Assembly (NCBI GenBank): GCA_002508705.1
Contig: DAYL01000029.1
Coordinates: 85,916-149,915 of the forward strand
Direction of reading: 5' to 3'
Length of the DNA stretch: 64,000 bases
Source of the DNA: Methanoculleus sp. UBA374
Lineage (GTDB): Archaea; Halobacteriota; Methanomicrobia; Methanomicrobiales; Methanoculleaceae
The stretch's first letter is position 1; each line of letters starts with the position of its first letter. The position numbers and the translations under genes were made by a program. Below the pieces are notes generated by a model. The model saw only the letters and a program-made list of their open reading frames with translations, was not told the DNA's origin and searched no databases. Shown piece after piece: positions 17,964 through 27,354 of this stretch.

Positions 17964-18965
17964 TCAGAACCAGGCGTCCAGCGTCTTCTGCGTCGCCTTC
18001 GTCGAGACCTTGGCGAGAGCGTTTTCGACCCGCTCCTCGGAGAAGTCGTAGCGCCCGCAGAGCATCTCTACAACCCCCCCGACATCCGGCGGCCTCCACT
18101 CGAGGGTGTAGTCGTCGGCGACCGGCGGGTCGAGGAAGAAGTCCCGGACCGGTTCCGGGTCAAAATCGGGCTGTTTTTCCGCGATCACTGACTCAAACTC
18201 ACCGTTTCTCACGATCTTCAAGGCCGTCTTGCCGCCGACGCCCCGGATGCCCGGGTTGAAGTCCGTGCCCACCAGGATGCCGATCTCGACGAGTTGCTCC
18301 CGGGTAACGCCGAGGCGGTCGAGGAGGGAGGAGAGGACGATCCGTTCCGGTTCCACCGTAATCGTCCGCCCTCTGGTCTTTCGCCGGCCGCTGACCGTGA
18401 GGTTCCGCACCAGCACCGGAGAACCGAAGAGGAGCGAGTCGTAGTCCTGCGAGACCGCGTAGGCGACGCTCCCCCTCTGCACCATATGGGCCGCCTGCGC
18501 TTCACCCTCGCTCGGTGCCTGCACCCGGGGGATCCCGAGCAGGTCGAGGAGTTCACAGGACGACGCGATGATATGGTTGTCGATCCGGGCGGATGCGCTC
18601 GCCTGCTTATATGCCTCCTCCATATCCCCCTCCCGGAGCGCCGCCTTCCAGGCTTCGTCGGCCCTGGCGCGGACCGCCCGCCGCTCTTCGATCGTCTCCT
18701 GCTTGAACTCCGGCGGCTTTCCGTCGAAGACGTAGACCGGCTTGATGCCTTTTTCCAGGAAGTTTACCGTCCGGAAGAGGATGCCGGAGAGGTGCGAGGT
18801 GATCCTTCCGGCACCGTCCATCAGCGGGGTGCCGTCCGGTTGCCGGATGATCGAGAGGAACTGGTAAAGCGCGTTGTGGGCATCCACCGCGGCGGTGCCG
18901 GAAAGATCGCTCCACGTCAACGTCTCTTTACAGTCTGCCAGAATATCGCGGATAGCAACGCCCAT
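17964..18965 (-). CDS. fen: Flap endonuclease 1 (FEN-1)
   Basis: A 333-residue structure-specific nuclease that removes 5' flaps during Okazaki fragment maturation and repair. N-terminal XPG block with Asp28 ([12 protein letters not shown]) and Asp81 ([10 protein letters not shown]); internal block with EGEAQAAHM and [10 protein letters not shown]; helix-hairpin-helix [12 protein letters not shown]. The last eight residues, QKTLDAWF, are a PCNA-interacting (PIP) box. Length is normal for archaeal FEN-1. Confidence 0.96.
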   Translation of the reverse strand: MGVAIRDILADCKETLTWSDLSGTAAVDAHNALYQFLSIIRQPDGTPLMDGAGRITSHLSGILFRTVNFLEKGIKPVYVFDGKPPEFKQETIEERRAVRARADEAWKAALREGDMEEAYKQASASARIDNHIIASSCELLDLLGIPRVQAPSEGEAQAAHMVQRGSVAYAVSQDYDSLLFGSPVLVRNLTVSGRRKTRGRTITVEPERIVLSSLLDRLGVTREQLVEIGILVGTDFNPGIRGVGGKTALKIVRNGEFESVIAEKQPDFDPEPVRDFFLDPPVADDYTLEWRPPDVGGVVEMLCGRYDFSEERVENALAKVSTKATQKTLDAWF

Positions 18966-19014
18966 GCTTACCTACTCATGAGAGGGGGAGAGACCATTAA
19001 GTTGGCGATCCGGT

Positions 19015-19329
19015 TCACCGATACATCCGCCGGGAGAGCCCGTCGACGATCTCCTCGATATGACTCACGGTATTGTCGTACTTGGCGCTCATTGTCTTTC
19101 CCATCTCCTCCATATTCACGCGCATGGTGCGCTCTCGCTGCACGACGCTCTTCTCGAGGCTCAGAATCTTTATGCCGAGAGAGATGAGCAGCCCCCCGAG
19201 TGAGAGCATCATAAGCGTCGCCGCAACCGCTATGATCAGGTCCTGCCAGAACCGCATCACCAGCACGACGGTGGAGACCACCATCACGATGGTGAGAACA
19301 ATGTCGCCGATGAGTTCGCGAAACTCCAT
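19015..19329 (-). CDS. Small membrane protein with coiled coil, unknown
   Basis: A 104-residue protein with two hydrophobic helices (about 8-27 and 32-53) and a polar C-terminal half rich in Glu, Arg and Met with heptad character (about 57-95), which fits a cytosolic coiled coil. I do not recognise a family. It is 49 bp upstream of the FEN-1 gene on the same strand, and divergent from the presenilin homologue gene. Confidence 0.7.
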   Translation of the reverse strand: MEFRELIGDIVLTIVMVVSTVVLVMRFWQDLIIAVAATLMMLSLGGLLISLGIKILSLEKSVVQRERTMRVNMEEMGKTMSAKYDNTVSHIEEIVDGLSRRMYR

Positions 19330-19386
19330 AATTTAAAGTAATGAGGATGCATTAATTAACCTACCTATAATGAATGGAGTTTTGTG

Positions 19387-20298
19387 ATGCAGATACGCGA
19401 CTGGCTGCCGTTTCTCGGGATGCCCATCATGCTCTTTGCCGTCCAGATCATCGTCATCGTCCTCATCCGCCCCATGCAGGCGGCGGGGCTTGTGGCGTTT
19501 GAAGACCCCGAGTCGGTTGCAAACCCCCTGATCTTCATCGGGATACTGCTCGCATTCACCCTGTTCCTGCTCCTTCTGATCCGGGTGGGGGGGCGGCGTT
19601 TCATCTCCGTCCTCATCGGCGCTTCCATATTCCTGACGTTCCTCTACATATTCGGGGCGCTCTTCCTGCGTGCGCTCGGGCCCACCGATGCCGCGGCCGT
19701 CGGGACGCTCGCCGTTGCCGGAGCGGCGACGGCGCTCCTCTACCTCTACCCGGAATGGTATGTCGTCGATATCCTCGGGGTGCTGCTTTCCGCGGGCATT
19801 GCATCCATTTTCGGGGTCTCTCTCGCTATCCTGCCGGTGCTCGTGCTGCTCGTGCTGCTCGCGGTCTACGATGCCATCTCGGTCTACCGGACAAAACACA
19901 TGATCACGCTTGCCGAAGGGGTTCTCGCGACGAAAGCCCCCATCATGGTCGTGGTGCCGAAGCGGGCGGACTACTCGTTCCGGCGCGAGAGCATCAGCAT
20001 GGGTGAGGGGGAGGAGCGCGGCGCGTTTGTCATGGGTATGGGCGACCTCATTATGCCCTCCATTCTTGTGGCGTCGTCGCACGTCTTTGCGGGTGCGCCC
20101 GCCGTCGTCGGGGCCCTCTCCGCCCCGACCATCGGCGCGATGGCAGGCTCCCTTGCCGGCCTCGCCGTGCTCCTCTATGTTGTCAACAAAGGAAAGCCTC
20201 AGGCCGGGCTCCCCTTCTTAAACGGGGGCGCGATTGCAGGTTTTATCATTGGAGCGGCTCTCGCAGGCTCGTTTTCGTGGCTTCCTTTCGGTATGTGA
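19387..20298 (+). CDS. Presenilin-type intramembrane aspartyl protease (PSH)
   Basis: A 303-residue polytopic protease of the presenilin/signal peptide peptidase family. The catalytic aspartates are D162 in the YDAISVYRTKH helix and D220 in GMGDLIMPS, followed by GLPFLNGG at the position of the PAL motif. Numbering from the ATG at 19387 gives D162 and D220, the same as I recall for the crystallised Methanoculleus marisnigri JR1 homologue; an ATG immediately upstream would shift this by one. The enzyme cleaves membrane-spanning segments; native archaeal substrates are unknown. Its 3' end overlaps the convergent NOG1-like gene by 53 bp. Confidence 0.95.
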   Translation: MQIRDWLPFLGMPIMLFAVQIIVIVLIRPMQAAGLVAFEDPESVANPLIFIGILLAFTLFLLLLIRVGGRRFISVLIGASIFLTFLYIFGALFLRALGPTDAAAVGTLAVAGAATALLYLYPEWYVVDILGVLLSAGIASIFGVSLAILPVLVLLVLLAVYDAISVYRTKHMITLAEGVLATKAPIMVVVPKRADYSFRRESISMGEGEERGAFVMGMGDLIMPSILVASSHVFAGAPAVVGALSAPTIGAMAGSLAGLAVLLYVVNKGKPQAGLPFLNGGAIAGFIIGAALAGSFSWLPFGM

Positions 20299-21220
20299 GC
20301 AGGAGGTCGAGCACCGCCGCCACGCCATCGCCGGTGAGCGTGGACATCGCCGGACAGCCTTCGAGCCCCCGGATATCCGCTTTATTTACAACCGTCACCA
20401 CCGGCACGTCGACGAGCCGGGAGATCTCGTCGCGGAGCCGGAGCTGGTCGTCGAGCGCGTAGCCGCAGTGCTCGCTTGCGTCCAGAATGAAGAGCACGAC
20501 GTCGGCCGTGTTGATGATGGCGCTTACCGCCTGCCGCTCGATAGGGTTCCGTTCGTCCGCCGGCCGTTCGAGGACGCCGGGCGTATCGATGAATTGGATG
20601 CGGTCGCGTTTCCCGATATCCCGGTGACCGACGATGACCCCCTTGGTGGTGAACGGGTAAGCGGCGATCTCGGGGTCCGCCGTTGAGACGGACCTGATAA
20701 ACGAGGATTTTCCGACGTTCGGGAACCCCGCCACCACCACGGTGAACTCCCCCTCGGTCACGTGCGGAAGTTTCCGCAGGATGTTCCGGGCTTCGTTGAG
20801 AAAGGCGAGGTCGTCTTCCACCTGGTGGACGATTGAGGCGATTCGGGCGACGGCCTGCCGCCGTTTCTGGTCCGTATCTTCTGCGGACCGCATGCTGCGG
20901 GTGTATCCGGACCCGATGGTCCAGACCTGGTCGGCCGCCCAGGTGACGGCCCCGAGGGACTGCTTCAGCCGGTCGAGCGAGACGAGGATATCGGCCACTT
21001 CCTGATAAAAGGGAGGGAGGCGCTCGAAACTCGGGAACGAGCTGACAGCGCTTTTTAACTTGTCGTGGATTGACTTCGCAGCCGCTCTCACGAACTCCTC
21101 GTTCGCCCGGTCGACGTTGGTCTTCAACTTCTTTTTGGCTGCCGCCCTGCGAAGACTGCGATCGAGCACTTCATCAGCCGTCGGAACGGTCGGGATAGTT
21201 TCAAACTCCACGGTACGCAC
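20246..21220 (-). CDS. NOG1-like GTPase (ribosome assembly)
   Basis: A 324-residue GTPase of the OBG-HflX/NOG1 group. A helical N-terminal domain (1-155) is typical of NOG1; the G domain has G1 GFPNVGKSS (165-173), a switch Thr region FTTKG, G3 DTPG (212-215) and G4 NKAD (279-282). It probably acts in large-subunit maturation. The C-terminus is shorter than eukaryotic NOG1, as is usual in archaea. The last 53 bp overlap the presenilin homologue gene on the other strand. Confidence 0.92.
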   Translation of the reverse strand: MRTVEFETIPTVPTADEVLDRSLRRAAAKKKLKTNVDRANEEFVRAAAKSIHDKLKSAVSSFPSFERLPPFYQEVADILVSLDRLKQSLGAVTWAADQVWTIGSGYTRSMRSAEDTDQKRRQAVARIASIVHQVEDDLAFLNEARNILRKLPHVTEGEFTVVVAGFPNVGKSSFIRSVSTADPEIAAYPFTTKGVIVGHRDIGKRDRIQFIDTPGVLERPADERNPIERQAVSAIINTADVVLFILDASEHCGYALDDQLRLRDEISRLVDVPVVTVVNKADIRGLEGCPAMSTLTGDGVAAVLDLLLTYRKEATKTSLREPLQ

Positions 21221-21228
21221 AACCTAAT

Positions 21229-21238
21229 GTATATAAAC
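21229..21238 (+). promoter_or_regulatory. TATA box of the HTH-CBS gene
   Basis: TGTATATAAAC, about 25-30 bases before the ATG at 21260, so the transcript is probably leaderless. The element lies in the 39-bp gap between divergent genes. Confidence 0.6.
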
Positions 21239-21259
21239 AACGTATCATGACTGATGATT

Positions 21260-22138
21260 ATGGATCTCTCTCCCATTCAGAAGGATATCCTGATAACCCT
21301 GATTACTCTATATCATCAGTCTTCTCATTCTATAAAGGGTGAGGAGATCGCGGATGTGCTGAAGCGCAACCCCGGCACCGTCCGCAACCAGATGCAGGCG
21401 TTGAAGGCGCTCGGGCTTGTCGACGGTGTGCCCGGCCCCAAAGGCGGCTACAGCCCGACGGCACGTGCGTACAAAGAGCTGAACCTCGGGGACCTCGATC
21501 ACCAGTTCGAGGTGCCGATCTTCCGCGACGGCGAGAAGGTGAAGGGTGTACGGGTCGCGGAGCTCGATTTTACCACACTCTGCCACCCGGACCTCTGTCA
21601 TGCCGAGGTCAGGATCATCGGGAGCGTGAAACTCTTCCGCGTGGGGGATATGGTCTCGATCGGACCCACGCCGGTGAACAAACTGCTTGTCCGCGGCGAG
21701 GTCTACGGGATGGACGAGAACCTGCAGGCGCTCCTGATCAGCGTCTCGGAGATGATATCCCTCCCGAAACAGTCGATCAAGCACTATATGAGCACACCGC
21801 TCCTGACCCTGCCGCTCTCCGCCACCCTCCGGGATGCCGTCCGCCTCTTCAATACGCACCGCATTCACGGGGCGCCGGTGATGGAGGACGGCCGCCTCGC
21901 GGGCATCGTGACGTTGAGCGATATCGCCCGGGGCCTGGATGAGGGCCTGACGCTGGATTCGCCTGCCTCAGAAGTCATGACCGCCGATGTGGTGAAAGCG
22001 CCGTCGTCGATCCGGCTCTACGAACTCGTGGGCCGGTTCAAGGAACGGGAGATCGGGAGGCTGATTGTGGTCGAGGACGGTAAGCCCATCGGGATTGTTA
22101 CTCAGACCGATATTATTCGGGTCTTTCCCTCACTTTGA
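21260..22138 (+). CDS. HTH and tandem CBS-domain regulator
   Basis: A 292-residue protein: an N-terminal winged helix-turn-helix (about 1-75; GEEIADVLKRNPGTVRNQMQALKALGLV), a middle region with Cys/His (LCHPDLCHAE), and two CBS domains (about 177-290) that usually bind adenosyl ligands. It is the common archaeal HTH-CBS arrangement and may sense nucleotides or SAM and control transcription. Start at 21260 chosen from the TATA distance; ATG at 21254 is possible. Confidence 0.88.
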   Translation: MDLSPIQKDILITLITLYHQSSHSIKGEEIADVLKRNPGTVRNQMQALKALGLVDGVPGPKGGYSPTARAYKELNLGDLDHQFEVPIFRDGEKVKGVRVAELDFTTLCHPDLCHAEVRIIGSVKLFRVGDMVSIGPTPVNKLLVRGEVYGMDENLQALLISVSEMISLPKQSIKHYMSTPLLTLPLSATLRDAVRLFNTHRIHGAPVMEDGRLAGIVTLSDIARGLDEGLTLDSPASEVMTADVVKAPSSIRLYELVGRFKEREIGRLIVVEDGKPIGIVTQTDIIRVFPSL

Positions 22139-22191
22139 TACCCTCCCCGTTCTGAATTTCGCCCTCGAACCCCTCTGGTGACAGATAACTA

Positions 22192-22259
22192 TTTATATAT
22201 GAGCACCTATGGTGCTTCTGTCAAACGAGTTCTGTGTGAGAGTACATTGCACAGAACTC
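22192..22259 (+). promoter_or_regulatory. Histone promoter with operator-like dyad and leader hairpin
   Basis: TATA box TTTATATAT at 22192-22200. Directly downstream is a perfect dyad AGCACC-TAT-GGTGCT (22202-22216) between TATA box and the expected start site. The leader then opens with a perfect 10-bp inverted repeat GAGTTCTGTG/CACAGAACTC (22227-22236 and 22250-22259; 13-base loop). AGGGGGAAATGAGATC before the ATG holds the ribosome site. Confidence 0.65.
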
Positions 22260-22282
22260 AATGAAAAGGGGGAAATGAGATC

Positions 22283-22492
22283 ATGACTGATATACCTCTG
22301 GCACCCGTTGGCAGAATCGTGAAAAAGTCCGGCGCGGAGCGGGTGAGTTCCGATGCCAACGAAGAGCTTGCAAAACTGATGGAACAGTACGCGTCGAGGA
22401 TCGCGAAAGAAGCGATCAAACTGGCGGGTCATGCGGGCAGAAAGACGGTCAAGGCCACCGATGTCCGGATGGCGGCCGAGACCGTAAGATGA
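22283..22492 (+). CDS. Archaeal histone (HMf family)
   Basis: A 69-residue single histone fold: APVGRIVKKSGAERVSSDA (helix 1 and loop), the long central helix, and the C-terminal AGRKTVKATDVRMAAETVR. Forms dimers that wrap DNA in nucleosome-like stacks. No tails. It has its own promoter with an unusual dyad and leader hairpin (see 22192-22259). Confidence 0.97.
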   Translation: MTDIPLAPVGRIVKKSGAERVSSDANEELAKLMEQYASRIAKEAIKLAGHAGRKTVKATDVRMAAETVR

Positions 22493-22719
22493 AAACCCTA
22501 CTTTCTCTTTTCCGGTCCGGTTTGAAGAGCCTTCTCTGCGGGGTCGTCCGCTGGCATTGTGCGTCAAACAACGGGGTACGGGTGCGATTCGCGGCCTTTC
22601 CGCGCCGGCCGATATGCGGCTGCAGCCCCCGGAACGATTGAACCCGGGCGACAGCGACGTTCTTCCCGGTGAAAAATCCATTAATCGGGTTTTTTCGGGA
22701 TTTCGGGGTATTTGGAATG

Positions 22720-22728
22720 TTTATATAG
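22720..22728 (+). promoter_or_regulatory. TATA box of the PRC-barrel gene
   Basis: GTTTATATAG, 23-31 bases before the ATG at 22751, implying a leaderless transcript. Confidence 0.6.
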
Positions 22729-22750
22729 TACAAACACCCCACGGTTCTGT

Positions 22751-23008
22751 ATGAGTAAAACCTTCAGTCGCGCCCTTGCGAGAAAGCGGGTGATGAGTAA
22801 CGACGGCATGCTCATTGGCGTTATCAAGAACATCATGATCGACCTCAGCACGGGGCAGGTCGTCGACCTGATCGTCAAACCGGACGATACGTTCAGGACG
22901 GACGGCTACCGGATGGACGGGGATCGGATGCTCGTGCCGTTTGAGTCGGTGAAGGACATAAAAGACTATATTGTGGTCGACCGCTACCTGCTGAAGAGAT
23001 CGGGATAA
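22751..23008 (+). CDS. PRC-barrel domain protein
   Basis: An 85-residue protein made of one PRC-barrel: KRVMSNDGMLIGVIKNIMIDLSTGQVVDLIV followed by a VPFESVKDIKDYIVVD strand pair. Such archaeal proteins are small beta-barrels that resemble the RimM C-terminal domain and bind RNA or protein partners; the exact role is unknown. The last 25 bases overlap the convergent phosphoglycolate phosphatase gene. Confidence 0.9.
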   Translation: MSKTFSRALARKRVMSNDGMLIGVIKNIMIDLSTGQVVDLIVKPDDTFRTDGYRMDGDRMLVPFESVKDIKDYIVVDRYLLKRSG

Positions 23009-23688
23009 TACTTTTTCACCGCTTCTACAAACCCGTCCCCGTAGGCGTTTTCGGTGACCAGGTCCGCCGCCGAGCGGGTCTCTGCCGGGGCATTTGCAAC
23101 AGCAACACCGATCCCGGCGGCTTTGAGCATCTCGATGTCGTTCTCCGAGTCCCCGACGGCCAGTATCTCCGCGAGGGATAACTCCATCTCGCCGGCGAGT
23201 TCCCGCATCGCCGTCCCCTTGCTCACGCCGAGCGCCTGAAGGTGGATTGCAAACCCGGTGTCGAGCACGCGGACGGGGAGGCGGCGGTCACGGATGACCG
23301 CTTTTGCCTCGTCGGGATCGATGTTTCGGGCGAAGGCCACATCGGCGAACCGGTACTGTGCGCCGAAAGGTTCGAGTTCGACGTCTTTTCGTGCGAAATA
23401 GTCTTTGAGTTCCTCAAACGCTGCAAGGCAGGCCTCCCTGTCGCCGGCGATGCGGAGAGTGCCGGGAAACCCCCTCCGGTAGACGCCGCCGTTCTCGCCG
23501 ATGATGGTCCCGTCCGTCCCGACCATCTTGCAGAGAGCGTCCATGAAGCAGACGATGTTGCCGCTTGCAAACACCACCGTGATCCCGGCGTCGACGAGCG
23601 TCCGGACGGCCTCGACGGCCGCGGTGTTGATGCGCCGCCGCCGGTCGGTGATGGTGCCGTCGACGTCCGTAACGAGTGCCTTCAGCAC
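22984..23688 (-). CDS. Phosphoglycolate phosphatase (archaeal HAD type)
   Basis: A 234-residue HAD phosphatase like TA0175. Motif I DVDGT (D8, D10), motif II FASGN, a C2-type cap, the lysine in [13 protein letters not shown], and motif [12 protein letters not shown]. It hydrolyses 2-phosphoglycolate or similar small phosphates; salvage of DNA-repair products or of RuBisCO oxygenase product is possible. GTG start; overlaps the radA stop by seven bases, so the two are coupled. Confidence 0.9.
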   Translation of the reverse strand: MLKALVTDVDGTITDRRRRINTAAVEAVRTLVDAGITVVFASGNIVCFMDALCKMVGTDGTIIGENGGVYRRGFPGTLRIAGDREACLAAFEELKDYFARKDVELEPFGAQYRFADVAFARNIDPDEAKAVIRDRRLPVRVLDTGFAIHLQALGVSKGTAMRELAGEMELSLAEILAVGDSENDIEMLKAAGIGVAVANAPAETRSAADLVTENAYGDGFVEAVKKYYPDLFSR

Positions 23689-24656
23689 GGTTTGAGCCCC
23701 GCCTGCTCGACCATGAACGCCGCCTCACCTTCGGGGAGGTTGGGGCTGTCCACCAGACGGGCGACCCGTTTGCCCCCTTTGCTCTTACGGAGGTAGAGCC
23801 GGAAGGTTGCGGTATGCCCGACGATATTGCCGCCGATCGGTTTCGTGGGGTCGCCGAAGAGGACGGCCGGGTTCGACATCACCTGGTTGGTCACGAGGCC
23901 GACGGCGTTGTGGTCGTCGATCAGTTTCAGGAGGTCGTGCATGTGGCGGTTCAGTTTCTGCTGCCGGGCGGCGAGGGTGCCGCGCCCCGCATACTCCGAG
24001 CGGAAGAGCGACGTCAACGAGTCGATGACGAAGAGCCTGACCGGGTAGTCGGTGGTCCGGAGGTCGTTTGCGAGCTCCCGGGCGGTCTCGAGGAGCAGCA
24101 TCTGATGATCGGAACTGTGCGCCCGGGCGACGTGGATCCGCTCGAGGATCTCCTCGAGCGGCCCGATGTCCGCCTCTTCCGGGAGGCCGTTGACCATCTG
24201 CTCGATACGTTCCGGGCGGAACGTGTTCTCGGTGTCGACGTAGATGACCCCCCCGTGCAGGCCGCCGAGTTCCTCCGGGAGCTGGGCGTTGACGGCCATC
24301 TGGTGGACGATCTGGCTCTTGCCGGACCCGAATTCTCCGTAAACCTCCGTGATCGCCTGCGTCTCAAGACCCCCGCCGATCAGTTCGTCGAACTCGGGGA
24401 CCAGCGTCTTGAGTTTCTTGATATCTTTTCTCTTATCCAGGATATCCCGGCCTGTTTTGAAGCCTCCGATATCCGCCATCTTCCGGGCGGCGAGGATCAC
24501 CTTTTTTGCGGTCCCTTCGCCGATCTCGGCCGCTTCGGCGAGATCCGACGTTGTGGCCGTTGCAATGCTCTCAACGGTTCCGTATCCGGCCTCGCGAAGT
24601 TTATCGGCAGTGGTGGTCCCGACACCGGGTAAATCTTCAAGATCAATCTCTGACAT
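23682..24656 (-). CDS. radA: DNA repair and recombination protein RadA
   Basis: The archaeal RecA/Rad51 recombinase, 324 residues. N-terminal helix-hairpin-helix domain (1-62; [15 protein letters not shown]), linker FKTGRDIL, polymerisation motif region, Walker [10 protein letters not shown] (107-115), Walker [11 protein letters not shown], and DNA-binding loops. The start is the ATG at 24656 ([11 protein letters not shown]); four further residues would be possible upstream. Transcribed together with the phosphoglycolate phosphatase gene. Confidence 0.97.
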   Translation of the reverse strand: MSEIDLEDLPGVGTTTADKLREAGYGTVESIATATTSDLAEAAEIGEGTAKKVILAARKMADIGGFKTGRDILDKRKDIKKLKTLVPEFDELIGGGLETQAITEVYGEFGSGKSQIVHQMAVNAQLPEELGGLHGGVIYVDTENTFRPERIEQMVNGLPEEADIGPLEEILERIHVARAHSSDHQMLLLETARELANDLRTTDYPVRLFVIDSLTSLFRSEYAGRGTLAARQQKLNRHMHDLLKLIDDHNAVGLVTNQVMSNPAVLFGDPTKPIGGNIVGHTATFRLYLRKSKGGKRVARLVDSPNLPEGEAAFMVEQAGLKPC

Positions 24657-24761
24657 CTCATTCCTCACTTGATCTCTCGTGGTCTTGTTGTGTTACACTA
24701 AGAGTCTATAGCGGGAGACATAAAGGTCGCTTGCCGTGCGGGGTGAAAGTGAAGATCGGGA

Positions 24762-26045
24762 TCAGGGTTTCCGGGAGAGACGATCCAGACGGCGCTGCAG
24801 TTCTTCCCGATCGGGAATCACAGGCTCCAGGTGGTCCAAAGTGATCACGCCCCGATGCACGGTTCCTCTCGCGCGCACCATGCAGCCGACGGGCAACGGC
24901 CCGGCGAGGAGGTAGCAGGCGTCGCCGGTTTCAAGAGCGGTCCCCTGCCGGGTGGCGATGATCGTCCCTTCTACCTCCACGTCTTTCTCCTCTTTTGCGA
25001 GGACGACGAGAGCGCTTCCCCACGAGAGGTGCACCTCGAGGTCGCCGTACCGCCCCCGCTTCGCCGCACCGTTGTAGACCTCGATCCGGTCGCCGGGTGC
25101 CAGAAGTTCGTCTGCTCTCTCGCCCCAGACGACGACCGGGACCTCGCCGGTTTCGTCGGCGAGGAGAAGGTTCCGGACACTGGACGTCCTTCCGCTCCGG
25201 GTGACAAACGAATGAGGAGGCTGCACGCGGACAACCGTGCCGGCGAGCGAATACGTCCCTCCTTCCTCAACGTCCGCGACGGCATCCGTCGGGACGGCGA
25301 TCTCCCGGTCGATGTACGAGACGGATGCCGACTCGCCGAGGCTGTACTCGACGCCCCGGTCGCTCTCCCGGAGAACGGCGCCGCGGATGACGACGCTTCT
25401 TCCCGCCTCGACCCCGAGCAGGGCATCAGGAGCCCAGGCGACGAGCCGGAAGATGCCGTCTTCATTCCCGATAACCGCATCGATCATCTCTCCCGGGCTC
25501 CCGTCGCGCCTCCTGAACGTCCGCGGGCTCCCGATGGCGATGAGCCTGACTTCGAGATCTTCTCCCGGTCCGGGAAGTACCGAGGGTTCAGTCTCCGCGC
25601 AGGCGATCTCGCACGCCGCTTCCTGGACCGCGACGGCCGTGACGTCGGGGACCTTTCCCCCGCCCTTCGGCCGGCCGAGGATCTCGAGCACGTCTCCTGC
25701 CTCGATCTCCTGGACGCCGCCGGCCTTCTCGTCCCAGAGTGTCAGCCTGGCCCTGCCGGTCTCGTCGCCCACTATCACGTTTGCGACGAGGCCGGCCGTG
25801 CCGTCGGGCCGCTCGAACTCCCGGGGTCCCTCGACGGCGAGCACCTTTGCAAAGAAGCAGACAAGGCTCGGAGACGCGGCGAGATCGCGTATCCGGACGT
25901 GCGCCCGCCCGATCTCTTTGACGACCAGCATCGCCGCCGTCCGTTCGTCCAGGAGGTCCCCCGACTCCGCCACCTTATCGAGAACCCGGTGCTCGAACTC
26001 CTTCTCTGAGAGGAGGTCGTCGACCAGAAGATAGTGGAACTTCAC
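24762..26045 (-). CDS. rpa: Replication protein A-like OB-fold ssDNA-binding protein
   Basis: A 427-residue protein with an N-terminal helical part (1-65) and three consecutive OB folds: about 70-160, 170-260 and 270-355, each with the pattern of V-x-D-E-T-G/x-N-E-D-G and a W/L-DE strand (RLTLWDEK, RLVAWAPD, PVVVWGER). A further C-terminal domain follows. No C4 zinc finger is seen, unlike some archaeal RPA41 proteins. Binds single-stranded DNA in replication and repair. It is 16 bases downstream of lysA. Confidence 0.9.
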   Translation of the reverse strand: MKFHYLLVDDLLSEKEFEHRVLDKVAESGDLLDERTAAMLVVKEIGRAHVRIRDLAASPSLVCFFAKVLAVEGPREFERPDGTAGLVANVIVGDETGRARLTLWDEKAGGVQEIEAGDVLEILGRPKGGGKVPDVTAVAVQEAACEIACAETEPSVLPGPGEDLEVRLIAIGSPRTFRRRDGSPGEMIDAVIGNEDGIFRLVAWAPDALLGVEAGRSVVIRGAVLRESDRGVEYSLGESASVSYIDREIAVPTDAVADVEEGGTYSLAGTVVRVQPPHSFVTRSGRTSSVRNLLLADETGEVPVVVWGERADELLAPGDRIEVYNGAAKRGRYGDLEVHLSWGSALVVLAKEEKDVEVEGTIIATRQGTALETGDACYLLAGPLPVGCMVRARGTVHRGVITLDHLEPVIPDREELQRRLDRLSRKP

Positions 26046-26061
26046 GGCAGCCGCTCCGGCC

Positions 26062-27354
26062 TTACGCCTGCCAGGAGGGTCTCACCATCGGGGCGGTCAG
26101 GTCGTCGATCGTCTCGGCCCGGCGCATCAGGGCCGCCTTCTTCCCTGCGAGGAGCACTTCGGCGCACCGGGGGCGGCTGTTGTACTGGGACGACATGGCA
26201 AACCCATAGGCACCGGCGTCCAGCACCGCGATGATGTCCCCGGCCGCCAGCTCGGGAAGCAGACGATCTTTAGCAAGAATATCACCCGTCTCGCAGATCG
26301 GCCCCGTAACGGAGTACTCTCGTGCGGCGGGGGCGTCCGCCTTGTTTGCCGCCACGACCTCGTGGTAGGCGTCGTACATCGTCGGCCGGACGAGCAGGTT
26401 GAACCCGGCGTCGACGTTCGCGAAGGTTTTGTGCGCGGTCTTGACTGAGTTGACCCGGGTTAAGAGGACCGTCGAGTCGGCGACGAGCCATCGGCCCGGT
26501 TCGACCCAGAGTTCGGGCTCGATCCCGAGTTCCCGGATGCCCCGGAGGAAGACCGGCACGACCGCTTCTGCGTAGTCTTCGGGCGTCGGGGCCCGTTCGG
26601 TCTCCCGGCGGTAGGGAATCCCGAGGCCTCCCCCGATATCGATGAACGAGGGTTCGACGCCGATATCGATGAGGTCGCGGGCGACGTCGATCAGGACCCT
26701 GACCTCATGGGCGAAGGGCTCCACGGCGAGGATCTGCGAGCCGATGTGGCAGTGGATGCCGATCGGGTTCGTATGCTCGAGCGAGAGCGCCTCCCGGTAG
26801 GCATGGAGGATCTGCCCCGCCGGGATGCCGAACTTGCTTGTCGCAAGACCGGTGGCGATCTTCGGGTGGGTGGGGACGTCGATCGCCGGGTTGACCCGGA
26901 ACGCGATATCGACGGTCTTTCCCGCCTCCCCGGCCGCGGCATCGAGCTGCCGGAGCTCGTCGGGCGAGTCCACCGAGACCCGGATGCCTTTCTCGACCGC
27001 AAGAGCGAGGTCGGCGGGGGTCTTTGAGCTCCCGTTGAAGAGGAGCGACGCAGGAGGCATTCCCGCCGCGAGGGCGAGCGCGACCTCCCCGGCGGAGAAG
27101 ACGTCGGCCCCGGCGCCCATCGATGCGAGGGTCCGGAAGACCGCAAGGTTGCCGTTCGCCTTTGCGGCGTAGAGCACCCGGACTTTCGGATAGCGCGCGG
27201 TGAGGGCGCCCGAAAGGCGGCGGAAGTTGTCCTGTATCCGCTCCTCGTCGGTGACGTAGAGCGGGGTGCCGAACCGGTCGGCAAGGTCAACCGTATCGTG
27301 CTCGCCGATCCGGAGGCGGCCGTTCCTGACGGAGAGGTGGGAGGGGAGGATCAC
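26062..27354 (-). CDS. lysA: Diaminopimelate decarboxylase
   Basis: A 430-residue PLP enzyme of fold III that makes lysine from meso-diaminopimelate. K65 in [10 protein letters not shown] binds [11 protein letters not shown] and the [10 protein letters not shown] segment match the family; [11 protein letters not shown] near the C-terminus is the substrate-side motif with the catalytic Cys. The start is a GTG that overlaps the dapL stop (GTGA), although the frame is open for 139 residues upstream. Operon dapL-lysA-rpa. Confidence 0.95.
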   Translation of the reverse strand: MILPSHLSVRNGRLRIGEHDTVDLADRFGTPLYVTDEERIQDNFRRLSGALTARYPKVRVLYAAKANGNLAVFRTLASMGAGADVFSAGEVALALAAGMPPASLLFNGSSKTPADLALAVEKGIRVSVDSPDELRQLDAAAGEAGKTVDIAFRVNPAIDVPTHPKIATGLATSKFGIPAGQILHAYREALSLEHTNPIGIHCHIGSQILAVEPFAHEVRVLIDVARDLIDIGVEPSFIDIGGGLGIPYRRETERAPTPEDYAEAVVPVFLRGIRELGIEPELWVEPGRWLVADSTVLLTRVNSVKTAHKTFANVDAGFNLLVRPTMYDAYHEVVAANKADAPAAREYSVTGPICETGDILAKDRLLPELAAGDIIAVLDAGAYGFAMSSQYNSRPRCAEVLLAGKKAALMRRAETIDDLTAPMVRPSWQA

